Shown here: piece by piece, positions 24,958 to 31,635 of the stretch
Position numbering within the stretch: position 1 is the first letter of the stretch
How the letters are laid out: each line of letters starts with the position of its first letter
Assembly (NCBI GenBank): GCA_031552765.1
Contig: JAVBME010000005.1
Coordinates: 1-64,000 of the forward strand
Reading direction: 5' to 3'
From: JAVBME01 sp031552765
GTDB taxonomy: Bacteria > Bacillota > Negativicutes > Acidaminococcales > JAISLQ01
Length of the DNA: 64,000 nucleotides
The notes under the pieces: generated by a model
Told to the model about the DNA's origin: nothing
The model's input: only the letters and a program-made list of their open reading frames with translations
The model's database searches: none
Translations under genes and position numbers: made by a program

Positions 24958-25005
24958 AATATGCCAGGGAAAGTTTTGCATCCCGTTATTTGACTATAAA
25001 TCTTC

Positions 25006-25034
25006 TTGACAAAAAAAAATCTGGCAATTATGAT
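25006..25034 (+). promoter_or_regulatory. Promoter of the trpB T-box transcript
   Basis: TTGACA (25006-25011) and TATGAT (25029-25034) are 17 bases apart, close to consensus. Transcription should start near 25041, just before stem I of the T-box. A TATTTGACTATA copy of the metF repeat lies 8 bases upstream of the -35. Confidence 0.88.
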
Positions 25035-25054
25035 ATAAATAATATAATAAACAA

Positions 25055-25398
25055 AAGCTAGGAACGGGAATAGTAGTTTTGCCAGCTTCTTTTAAGCGAA
25101 CCGGCGGCCAGCATAGCTGGAGGTGCGATGGCCGGTAAGAAGAGCAAAGTGAATGGCCCCGGGAGCTGTCCGCCGAAAGCTTTGCCAGTAGGCCGGAACG
25201 GATGCCGCCGTTAACAGGCTAGGATATCGGCAGTTTTGCTTGTATCTGAAGAAAGGGAATGTATTTTCCAAATAAGGGTGGCAACACGAATCACTTCGTC
25301 CCTGGGGGCTAAGTGGTTTTTTATTTGGTAAAAACATTCCAAACAAGGGTGGTACCACGAACTGTTTCGTCCCTGGCGGAGCAGTTCTTTTATTTTTG
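25055..25398 (+). promoter_or_regulatory. T-box leader (tRNA-Trp type) with duplicated antiterminator/terminator modules
   Basis: Stem I begins with the AGTA motif at about 25070. The specifier codon is probably TGG at 25154-25156 in a GTGAATGG context. The AGTAG...ACGG linker (25187-25201) follows. Two T-box/terminator modules come next. Module 1 has AGGGTGGCAACACG (UGGC at 25279-25282) and a terminator stem AATCACTT/AAGTGGTT with T6 (25289-25324). Module 2 has AGGGTGGTACCACG (UGGT at 25350-25353) and a terminator GAACTG/CAGTTC with TTTTATTTTT (25359-25397). The module sequences are clearly homologous, but only one stem I is present. Uncharged tRNA-Trp should allow read-through into trpB. 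Confidence 0.9.
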
Positions 25399-25412
25399 CG
25401 GGAGGCGGTAGA

Positions 25413-25487
25413 ATGTTCGATAAAGCGGTCTATATCAAGCTCAGCCGCTGGCTTGTACGTTGGCCAAGTAAAAAGAGAAATGATTAA
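25413..25487 (+). CDS. Putative Trp leader peptide (24 codons)
   Basis: A short ORF between the second T-box terminator and trpB. ATG at 25413, preceded by GGGAGG at 8-base spacing; stop TAA 30 bases before the trpB start. The peptide contains two Trp codons four residues apart ('SRWLVRWPS', positions 13 and 17) and ends basic. A small AGCGG/CCGCT hairpin lies in the first half, with the first Trp codon directly after it. In Bacillus subtilis the rtpA operon combines a T-box with a Trp-rich leader peptide, so a second layer of control by ribosome stalling is plausible here. Expression is not proven. Confidence 0.55.
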   Translation: MFDKAVYIKLSRWLVRWPSKKRND

Positions 25488-25516
25488 TTTAATAAATAGA
25501 GAAAGAGGGATGAATA

Positions 25517-26704
25517 ATGAAACAGGTACCTGACAAACAAGGATTTTTTGGCCAATATGGCGGCCAGTATGTCCCGGAGGTAATGTTGCCTATCTTAGAG
25601 AATATGGCGGTAGAATATGAAAAAATAAAGGACGATCCCGCTTTTAAGACGGAATTGGCGGATTTGCTGCAAAGTTACGTTGGCAGGCCCTCCCTTTTAT
25701 ATGAAGCAAAACGCTACAGCAAGGCAATAGGCGGGCCCAAAGTATACCTAAAAAGAGAAGACCTCAACCATACCGGTTCGCATAAAATAGACAATTGCCT
25801 CGGACAGGCGCTTTTAGCCAGGCATATGGGCAAGACTCATGTGATCGCGGAAACCGGCGCCGGTCAGCACGGCGTAGCGTCGGCCACGGTGGCGGCTTTA
25901 TTTGGTATGAAGTGTACGATTTTTATGGGCAAGGAAGATGTGGAACGCCAGGCGCTCAATGTTTACCGTATGAAGATGCTGGGCGCGGAAGTGGTATCTG
26001 TAACAGACGGTACCGGTACTTTGAAAGAGGCCGTGGACGCTGCGATAGATTACTGGGTCGCCCATAAAGATGATATTTTTTATATCATCGGCTCGGCGGT
26101 CGGCCCACACCCCTATCCGACTATGGTGCGCGATTTTCAAAAGTGCATAGGTGAAGAAGCGCGCGCTCAGGTGCTGGAAAAAGAAGGGCGCTTGCCTGAT
26201 GCCATTTTTGCCTGCATCGGCGGCGGCAGTAATGCTATAGGATTGTTCAACGCATTTTTAAATGATAAAGAAGTAGCTATTTATGGCGCTGAAGCCGGCG
26301 GTCGCGGCATCGATACCAAAGATCACGCCGCGACTTTGACTCTTGGGCAGGTAGGCGTGCTGCATGGTTCTAAAAGCTATATCCTGCAAGAGCCTAACGG
26401 CGATATTATGCCTGTTTACTCCATATCGGCCGGTCTTGATTACCCGGGCATCGGGCCGCAGCATTCTTATCTCAAAGATAGCGGGCGGGTAAATTACCAG
26501 CCGGTGACCGACGGTGAGGCGATAGAATCTTTTAAACTCCTGTGCCATACGGAAGGGATAGTTCCGGCTTTGGAAAGCTCCCATGCTTTGGCGCTGTTTG
26601 AAAAGGTAGCAAAACAGTTCAAAAAAGAAGATATCGTTATCATTAACCTGTCTGGCCGTGGTGACAAGGATGTGCAGCAACTGGCCGAAATGCAGGGTTT
26701 GTAA
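25517..26704 (+). CDS. trpB: Tryptophan synthase beta chain
   Basis: 395 residues, TrpB1 type. It condenses indole with serine using PLP. 'GQYGGQYVPEVMLP' is the N-terminal signature, 'LNHTGSHKIDNCLGQALLARHMGK' holds the PLP lysine, 'ETGAGQHGVA' the catalytic loop and 'GGGSNAIG' the phosphate-binding loop. The Asn that usually follows HKI/HKT is Asp here. No trpA or other trp gene is adjacent. It may assemble with a distant TrpA or salvage external indole. The ATG has AGAGGGA 6 bases upstream. Controlled by the T-box leader and possibly by the leader peptide. Confidence 0.95.
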   Translation: MKQVPDKQGFFGQYGGQYVPEVMLPILENMAVEYEKIKDDPAFKTELADLLQSYVGRPSLLYEAKRYSKAIGGPKVYLKREDLNHTGSHKIDNCLGQALLARHMGKTHVIAETGAGQHGVASATVAALFGMKCTIFMGKEDVERQALNVYRMKMLGAEVVSVTDGTGTLKEAVDAAIDYWVAHKDDIFYIIGSAVGPHPYPTMVRDFQKCIGEEARAQVLEKEGRLPDAIFACIGGGSNAIGLFNAFLNDKEVAIYGAEAGGRGIDTKDHAATLTLGQVGVLHGSKSYILQEPNGDIMPVYSISAGLDYPGIGPQHSYLKDSGRVNYQPVTDGEAIESFKLLCHTEGIVPALESSHALALFEKVAKQFKKEDIVIINLSGRGDKDVQQLAEMQGL

Positions 26705-26720
26705 ATACGGGCCTAGATGA

Positions 26721-26750
26721 AAAAATCTGCCGCCGCCGCGGCAGATTTTT
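26721..26750 (+). terminator. Intrinsic terminator after trpB
   Basis: A 13-bp stem, AAAAATCTGCCGC with GCGGCAGATTTTT, has a 4-base loop and a T run, 16 bases after the stop codon. Confidence 0.93.
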
Positions 26751-27046
26751 GTTTGCTTTTGCAAAAACAAACAAAAAGTTTTTTACGTGTGAAGCTTTTT
26801 TCTTGATAATTTTGACAAAAAAACATGTAAATTAGATACACTAGCATAAGTTTTAAATATTCATTTCTGACAAATGGACGCAGAATTTTGGGTTTTTATT
26901 TATAATGCAAAAAGTATGGCTAGTATTTGTTAAAAAATTTGCTTGTTTATGTTATTATATTGATGTAAGTTTTTATAAAAGTGTAAAATGGCAATTTTCA
27001 ATTAACCGCTTTTTGCCAAGGGTGACGGGGAGGAGTTATTGCTTTT
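26751..27046. other. AT-rich intergenic region upstream of the double UspA gene
   Basis: It begins with an AT hairpin (TTTTTGTTTG/CAAACAAAAA) that overlaps the trpB terminator tail. It contains TTGACA at 26812 with GATACA 17 bases on, a possible promoter. No convincing gene: a 65-codon frame from 26905 has no ribosome-binding site and low-complexity content. A GGGGAGGAG element at 27027-27035 serves the next gene. Confidence 0.5.
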
Positions 27047-27859
27047 ATGGAAAAGATCTTGGTTGCCACGGATTTTTCTTTACAGTCTATGCGTTTGCCT
27101 GATTGTGTGGAAGATTTGGGTAACAGCGGCGCTAAGAGCGTCGTCCTTATGCATGTTTTGGGCGAGGAAAGCGAAGAAGCGGAAGACAGCGAGGTTCGAC
27201 GAACTGCGCTGGCGCGTCTGGAGACATTGCGAGACGATTTTGAGGGCAAGGGTTTTGAGGTAAGTATCGTGCTTACCTGGGGTAAAGCCGCAGTGGAGAT
27301 ACAAATGATGGCCGCCCGCGAAAATGTTGATATGATAGTGATGGCGCCGCATAACAAAGGTTATTTGCGCCGTGCCATATGGGGAAGTACCAGTTTGGAA
27401 CTGGTAAAGCTTGCCACTTGTCCTGTCTTGTTGGAAAAGGGCGAAAATATGACGGGGCATTTTAGAAAAATAATGGTACCGACGGATTTTTCGCTGGCGT
27501 CTTTGGCGGCGTTGGATTTTATCCGCAGCATAAGAGAATACATTGGCGAAGTAGTTTTTGTCAATGTAGTCGAAAATGGCAAAAATTACGAAGAAGAAGC
27601 CAGTCAAGCACAGCTTAGCCTGACGGAGCTAGTTGAGGAATTAAACGATTTTGGCATCAATGCTTCGTCTTTTGTCGGAAAAGGTTCGCCGGCAAAAGAA
27701 ATCGCCGAGATCGCTGAAGAGTTGTCCGCCAGTATGGTGATTTTACCAAAAGTCGGCGGCGGTTTTGTAAAAAATCTATTATTGGGCAGTACCGCGCAGG
27801 CGGTGGCCAGCACCCTTGAAATACCGGTAATGCTGGTGCCTGCGGAAACAGACAGATAA
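27047..27859 (+). CDS. Tandem-domain universal stress protein
   Basis: 270 residues with two UspA domains. Domain 1 (about 1-130) starts 'EKILVATDFSLQSMRL' and domain 2 (about 137-270) starts 'RKIMVPTDFSLASLAALDF'. Domain 2 ends with 'LLLGSTAQAVASTLEIPVMLV'. The G-2x-G-9x-G motif is incomplete in domain 1 ('APHNKGYLRRAIWGSTS'), so ATP binding is uncertain there. The ribosome-binding site GAGGAG is about 11 bases from the ATG, a long spacing. It is the third UspA-type gene in 10 kb; its partners are unknown. Confidence 0.87.
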   Translation: MEKILVATDFSLQSMRLPDCVEDLGNSGAKSVVLMHVLGEESEEAEDSEVRRTALARLETLRDDFEGKGFEVSIVLTWGKAAVEIQMMAARENVDMIVMAPHNKGYLRRAIWGSTSLELVKLATCPVLLEKGENMTGHFRKIMVPTDFSLASLAALDFIRSIREYIGEVVFVNVVENGKNYEEEASQAQLSLTELVEELNDFGINASSFVGKGSPAKEIAEIAEELSASMVILPKVGGGFVKNLLLGSTAQAVASTLEIPVMLVPAETDR

Positions 27860-27942
27860 GGGGTACGAAGGCCTGTTTGCGCTATTGACAATAAATCACT
27901 TCCTAATATATACTAAATCTTGCGGTTTATCGCCGCAGTTTT

Positions 27943-28032
27943 GGAGAGATGTCCGAGTGGTTGAAGGAGCACGCCTGGAAAGCGTGTGTAGTTGAAAGGC
28001 TACCGAGGGTTCGAATCCCTCTCTCTCCGCCA
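27943..28032 (+). tRNA. tRNA-Ser (GGA)
   Basis: A 90-base cloverleaf with a long variable arm, as in serine tRNAs. The acceptor stem GGAGAGA/TCTCTCC, anticodon loop CTGGAAA (GGA at 27977-27979), T-arm GGTTCGAATCC and encoded CCA end are present. It reads UCC/UCU codons. It precedes the SRP RNA and dnaX, the usual Firmicutes order. Confidence 0.97.
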
Positions 28033-28071
28033 TATAAAAATTAGTCGCCGAAGGCGCGGCTTTTGTTTTTT

Positions 28072-28198
28072 CTGTCGGGCCGCGGCGCTGGGTCTTGCGC
28101 AATGTGGACTCATGAACCCTGTCAGGTCCGGAAGGAAGCAGCAGTAAGTGATCATTCGCATGTGCCGCGAGGGCGCCTGGACTGCCGCGTCCCGACAG
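28072..28198 (+). ncRNA. ffs: Signal recognition particle RNA
   Basis: About 127 bases. The ends CTGTCGGG and CCCGACAG pair. The apical domain has the Ffh-binding core: TGAACCCTGTCAGGTCC, a GGAA tetraloop, and GGAAGCAGCAGTAA. It forms the RNA part of the SRP for co-translational membrane targeting. Located between tRNA-Ser and dnaX as in Bacillus. A short GTCGCC/GGCGCGGC hairpin with a T run (about 28043-28071) ends the tRNA transcript just before it. Confidence 0.95.
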
Positions 28199-28226
28199 GC
28201 AAAACAAAGCCGCCAGAGGTATATTG

Positions 28227-28255
28227 CGCGCAGCCTGTACAGAGGCTGCGTTTTT
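28227..28255 (+). terminator. Intrinsic terminator after SRP RNA
   Basis: The stem GCGCAGCC/GGCTGCGT with an 8-base loop is followed by TTTTTC. Confidence 0.88.
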
Positions 28256-28262
28256 CTTCGTG

Positions 28263-28271
28263 TGGTATAAT
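28263..28271 (+). promoter_or_regulatory. Extended -10 promoter of dnaX
   Basis: TGG followed by TATAAT (28266-28271) forms an extended -10 element directly after the SRP RNA terminator. Initiation near 28278 would leave an untranslated leader of only about 14 bases that consists mainly of the GGAGGTG ribosome-binding site. Confidence 0.6.
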
Positions 28272-28291
28272 AACTATGGAGGTGTAAAGCA

Positions 28292-29944
28292 GTGTCTTAT
28301 GTAGCCCTTTACCGCAAATGGCGGCCGCAGGATTTTTCTTCCTTGGTCGGCCAGGAACATATACGCACAGCGCTTTGCAACGCTCTAACCGGCGGTCGGG
28401 TGGCGCACGCCTACCTGTTTGCCGGGCCGCGCGGGACGGGCAAGACCAGTACGGCAAAAATACTGGCCAAGGCGGTAAACTGCGAGCAGGGCCCCACGCC
28501 CAATCCTTGCAATGTCTGCGCTAACTGCCAGCGGATAAATGACGGTTCTTCCATGGATGTTTTCGAAATAGACGCCGCCTCCAACAGGGGCATCGACGAA
28601 ATACGAAGTTTGCGTGAACAAGTGCGCTTTTCTCCGGTGGAAGGCGCTAAACGCGTATACATCATAGATGAAGTGCACATGCTGACGACAGAAGCTTTCA
28701 ACGCGCTTTTAAAAACTCTGGAAGAACCGCCGCCCCATGTCTTATTCATACTGGCTACTACCGAGCCGCACAAGATACCTGCGACAATCCATTCGCGTTG
28801 CCAGCGCTATGATTTCCGGCGCATGGGCGTCGAAGACACCATTGCCAGGCTCAAAGAGGTAGCTGCCGGTAGCGGCCTGGAGGCGGAAGAAGAGGCGCTT
28901 TCCCTTATCGCCGCCCAGGCGGACGGCGGGATGCGCGACGCGCTTAGCCTTTTGGACCAGTGCTCGGTGATGGCGGAGGGGGCGGTAACGGCGGAAACCG
29001 TGCGCTCGCTGCTGGGAGTGGTCGGCCGGGAGCATTTGCGTTTGCTGGTTGGCGCTGTTGGCAAAGGCGAAGAAGTGCGGGCTTTTGAAATATTAGATGA
29101 AGTACTAGACAGTGGGAAGGATATACGGCAGGTGCTGGGCGAGACGGCGAGCTATCTGCGCGCGGTCATGCTGTTTAAAGTCGCGCCTTCTTTCAGCGAT
29201 ATTTATGTAACGGACGATAAGGCGAATCTTGAAAAAGCTGCGGTACTGTTCAGCCATGAGCGGCTTACGGCTGCGGCCAAGAGGCTGCACGAGGCTTTGC
29301 TGGAGTTCCGCTTTACCATGCAGCCAAGGCTTACTGCTGAAATATGCCTCCTCGATCTTTGCCGTGTACCGGCCGAAGGCAGGGAAGAGGAACTGCTGGC
29401 GCGTGTCGAACGGCTGGAGAGATTGCTTGGCGAAAAGAAAACCGCGCTGCCGCAAGAGAAGGCCGCGCCGGTAAAAGAAAAACCTATAGCTGTACAAGAA
29501 GAGGCGGCTAAACCGCCGCCTGTAGTGGAAAGCCGCGACCTGGCGCCAGCGGCGGAAAAAATCTCGCCCGTGCCGGCAGAGGCCGGTTTATGGGGAAAAA
29601 TACTGGAACGATTGCTGGCTGAACGCAAAAAATCCCTGCATGCCTGTATAAAAGAAGGACGTCTTCTTTCTGCTTCGGGCGGCAAACTGCTGGTAGAGTT
29701 TGACAATGATTTTCCCTGCCAGAGGATGAAAAAAGACGATTACCGCTCTGTAGTGGATAAAATAGCTTCGGAACTGGCCGGCCAAGCGCTCAGCCTGGAG
29801 TGCGTGACGGCACAGGCGGCGCCTGTGCCGGCGCCGGCAGATGAAGAGCAGGCGGCGCCGGTAGACGAAATACCTTTTGCGGCAAAACAGGCGCTGGAAA
29901 TTTTTGGCGGTGAACTTATCAAATTGAAAAATAAGGAGCGATAA
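28292..29944 (+). CDS. dnaX: DNA polymerase III subunits gamma and tau
   Basis: 550 residues from a GTG start with GGAGGTG upstream. It is the clamp-loader ATPase of the replisome. The AAA+ domain has Walker A 'GPRGTGKT' (45-52), a zinc module of Cys64, 73, 76 and 79, 'IIDEVHML' (Walker B) and 'SRC' sensor. An Ala/Pro/Glu-rich linker (about 370-440) leads to a C-terminal domain ('LLAERKKSLHACIKEGRL...') seen in Firmicute DnaX. I saw no clear programmed-frameshift site, so the short gamma form may not be made. First of a dnaX-ybaB-recR-bofA operon. Confidence 0.95.
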   Translation: MSYVALYRKWRPQDFSSLVGQEHIRTALCNALTGGRVAHAYLFAGPRGTGKTSTAKILAKAVNCEQGPTPNPCNVCANCQRINDGSSMDVFEIDAASNRGIDEIRSLREQVRFSPVEGAKRVYIIDEVHMLTTEAFNALLKTLEEPPPHVLFILATTEPHKIPATIHSRCQRYDFRRMGVEDTIARLKEVAAGSGLEAEEEALSLIAAQADGGMRDALSLLDQCSVMAEGAVTAETVRSLLGVVGREHLRLLVGAVGKGEEVRAFEILDEVLDSGKDIRQVLGETASYLRAVMLFKVAPSFSDIYVTDDKANLEKAAVLFSHERLTAAAKRLHEALLEFRFTMQPRLTAEICLLDLCRVPAEGREEELLARVERLERLLGEKKTALPQEKAAPVKEKPIAVQEEAAKPPPVVESRDLAPAAEKISPVPAEAGLWGKILERLLAERKKSLHACIKEGRLLSASGGKLLVEFDNDFPCQRMKKDDYRSVVDKIASELAGQALSLECVTAQAAPVPAPADEEQAAPVDEIPFAAKQALEIFGGELIKLKNKER

Positions 29945-29947
29945 GCA

Positions 29948-30271
29948 ATGTTTGGTAACATGGGCAATATGCAGGGCATGGTCAAAAAGATGCAAAAAAT
30001 GCAGTCGGATATGGCAAAAATGCAGGAAGAAGTGAAGGCCAGGGAGTTTGAAACCACTGTTGGCGGCGGCGTGGTAAAGGTAGTGTCTAACGGCAATAAA
30101 GAACTGCTGACGGTAAAAATAGACCCGGCTGCTTTGAACGCGGACGATGTGGAGATGCTGGAAGATATGATCGTAGCGGCGGTAAATGAGACCCGCCGTA
30201 AGGTAGACGAAGTTTTTGAACAGGAAATGGCGAAAATCACCGGCGGTATGAAACTGCCGGGCATGTTTTGA
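29948..30271 (+). CDS. ybaB: YbaB/EbfC family nucleoid-associated protein
   Basis: 107 residues. The Met/Gly/Lys-rich N-terminus 'MFGNMGNMQGMVKKMQKMQSDMAKMQEE' and 'VGGGVVKVVSNGNKELLTVKIDPAAL' are typical of this small DNA-binding dimer, encoded between dnaX and recR in most bacteria. The ATG follows AAGGAGCG, 3 bases after the dnaX stop. The first 30 codons are unusually Met-rich, as in other family members. Confidence 0.95.
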   Translation: MFGNMGNMQGMVKKMQKMQSDMAKMQEEVKAREFETTVGGGVVKVVSNGNKELLTVKIDPAALNADDVEMLEDMIVAAVNETRRKVDEVFEQEMAKITGGMKLPGMF

Positions 30272-30283
30272 TCGACCGCTGTC

Positions 30284-30880
30284 ATGAGAATGATCGCGCC
30301 GTTGGGGCGTTTGTATGAACATTTGAGGCGTTTGCCGGGCATAGGGTCGAAAACGGCTTTGCGCTTGGCCTACCATGTGATAGATATGCCGGAAGAAGCG
30401 GTGGAAGAACTGGCAAAAGCGCTGCTGGCGGCGCGGCGGGAAATAAAAACCTGCGGCCGTTGTTACAATTTGTCTGACGGAGAACTTTGCGAGATATGTC
30501 GGTTGCCGGAACGGGAGCCGTCTTTGATTTGCGTGGTAGAGCAGCCGCAGGACGTGGCGGCGCTGGAGCGTTCGCGCGGTTATAGCGGACTGTACCATGT
30601 GCTGCATGGTGTACTTTCGCCGCTTGACGGGATCGGTCCGGACAATTTGAAACTGCGCGAACTTGTCGAACGCTCTGCTAAAGATAGCGTTAAGGAAGTG
30701 ATAGTCGCAACAAATTCCGATGTCGAAGGTGAGGCGACAGCCCTCTATATAGCGAGGTTGTTGAAACCACTGGGCGTAGAGGTCACAAGGATAGCGCACG
30801 GTTTGCCTATAGGGGGAGACTTAGAGTATGCCGACGAACTTACATTATCACGCGCTCTTGAGAACAGGCGCAATATGTGA
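30284..30880 (+). CDS. recR: Recombination mediator protein RecR
   Basis: 198 residues. RecR helps load RecA with RecO (and RecF) in gap repair. The helix-hairpin-helix 'RRLPGIGSKTALRLAYHVI', the four-Cys zinc finger 'CGRCYNLSDGELCEIC' and the Toprim segment 'ICVVEQPQDVAALERS' are in the expected order. Length is normal. It lies 12 bases after ybaB. Confidence 0.96.
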   Translation: MRMIAPLGRLYEHLRRLPGIGSKTALRLAYHVIDMPEEAVEELAKALLAARREIKTCGRCYNLSDGELCEICRLPEREPSLICVVEQPQDVAALERSRGYSGLYHVLHGVLSPLDGIGPDNLKLRELVERSAKDSVKEVIVATNSDVEGEATALYIARLLKPLGVEVTRIAHGLPIGGDLEYADELTLSRALENRRNM

Positions 30881-30894
30881 AAGGGGCGATGTTT

Positions 30895-31143
30895 GTGTTT
30901 GAACTTGTTTACCTTATCATCGCTGTCGTTTTGTTATACCTTATAGTGAAGATGCTTTCACTCCCTTTGACTATAGTGTATAACGGGCTTGTCGGCGCAG
31001 TTATGTTATGGCTGATCAATTTGGCCGGTTCGTTTTTCGCCTTTTCCCTGGAAATAAATATAGTAAATTCACTTATCGCAGGCTTTCTGGGTGTCCCGGG
31101 GGTAGTATTTTTGGTAATTGCCAAGCTTTTTTTCGGCTGGTAA
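30895..31143 (+). CDS. bofA: BofA-family (pro-sigma-K processing inhibitor-like) membrane protein
   Basis: 82 residues with two to three hydrophobic segments ('LIIAVVLLYLIVKMLSLPLTIVYNGLVGAVMLWLINL', then the C-terminal 'GVPGVVFLVIAKLFF'). The sequence and its place directly after recR match BofA, which in Bacillus restrains the SpoIVFB protease. I start at GTG 30895, which has AAAGGGG 8 bases upstream; in-frame GTG 30877 and ATG 30889 are possible longer starts but poorly spaced. No sporulation genes appear in the window, so its role here may differ. Confidence 0.8.
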   Translation: MFELVYLIIAVVLLYLIVKMLSLPLTIVYNGLVGAVMLWLINLAGSFFAFSLEINIVNSLIAGFLGVPGVVFLVIAKLFFGW

Positions 31144-31393
31144 TGTTTAAACCCGTAGATTTTATTTCGCTAAAATTAGACAAATGAGGTTGTGGGTATT
31201 TCAGATAAATGCTTACAAAGATATACTTGCCCAATCTTGCGAATAATAATGCGATTTAGTGGATTGAAAATACATAAATGTCGTTTTTTAATGAGGTACA
31301 GTACATACCCTTGTCGAAATAGTGTAGATAAATACTGGTTTTTTTGCATGTCGTGCTCTTGCCAAACACCTAAAGTGAAAATATAATGATATT
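31144..31393. other. Intergenic region before the structured RNA
   Basis: 250 AT-rich bases with no supported gene. A 64-codon frame from 31192 lacks a ribosome-binding site and has a Cys-rich, unconserved-looking composition. The last 35 bases hold the promoter of the following RNA. Confidence 0.5.
31359..31387 (+). promoter_or_regulatory. Strong promoter of the 31.4-kb RNA
   Basis: TTGCCA (31359-31364) and a perfect TATAAT (31382-31387) are 17 bases apart. The predicted start is near 31394, immediately before the structured RNA. Confidence 0.82.
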
Positions 31394-31612
31394 GAACAGA
31401 TGCTTAGGTCCGTGGTTGAAAGTCGATGCCAGTCGCAGGCGAAGCGATCCACGTAAGCAGCCAAAAATTAAGCTGTGAGCATAGTGCGGCCTAGAGGTAA
31501 GTCCTGCCGGCGAAAGCCGAGAGGGGAAGTAGTGGGGGGCTAAAGCCTAGTAGCGAAACTTCCGGCAGGCGAGTGTGGGGGAAAAGACCAGGTCGGCTAA
31601 GCAAATGTTTAA
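31394..31612 (+). ncRNA. Structured non-coding RNA, about 220 nt, identity uncertain (raiA-motif candidate)
   Basis: GC- and purine-rich non-coding sequence in an AT-rich surrounding, placed exactly behind a consensus promoter. Several helices are obvious: CCGTGG(31411)/CCACG(31450), GGCGAAGC-type loops, GGCCTAG/CTAAAGCC, and a long CTTCCGGCAGG segment matching CCTGCCGGCGAAAG. The signature 'GTTGAAAGTCGATGCCAGTCGCAGGCGAAGCGA' region at 31415-31447 resembles what I remember of the raiA RNA motif of Firmicutes, but I cannot verify that. It has no RNase P, tmRNA or 6S hallmarks. It ends just before the ribosome-binding site of a zinc-ribbon gene, so it could be a leader or an independent RNA. 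Confidence 0.6.
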
Positions 31613-31635
31613 TATAGGTGTACGGGGGGATTATC

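Noticed and set aside
25289..25397. Two terminators before trpB read as ordinary transcription ends
   Set aside because: Each is preceded by a complete T-box antiterminator sequence, so they are regulated attenuators.
25510..25533. Seven-codon ORF overlapping the trpB start (ATG 25510)
   Set aside because: The ATG overlaps the trpB ribosome-binding site itself, so initiation there is unlikely.
26905..27102. 65-codon plus-strand frame between trpB and the double UspA gene
   Set aside because: No ribosome-binding site, aromatic low-complexity content, and it runs into the start of the UspA gene in another frame.
28063..28287. Open frame across the SRP RNA
   Set aside because: The sequence is fully explained by the conserved SRP RNA and its terminator.
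29588..30799. Long minus-strand frame opposite dnaX, ybaB and recR
   Set aside because: It is an antisense shadow of three well-conserved genes, with no start signal and a His/Arg/Phe-rich, non-protein-like composition.
31192..31386. 64-codon frame before the structured RNA
   Set aside because: No ribosome-binding site, Cys-rich random-looking composition, and its 3' end overlaps the promoter of the RNA.
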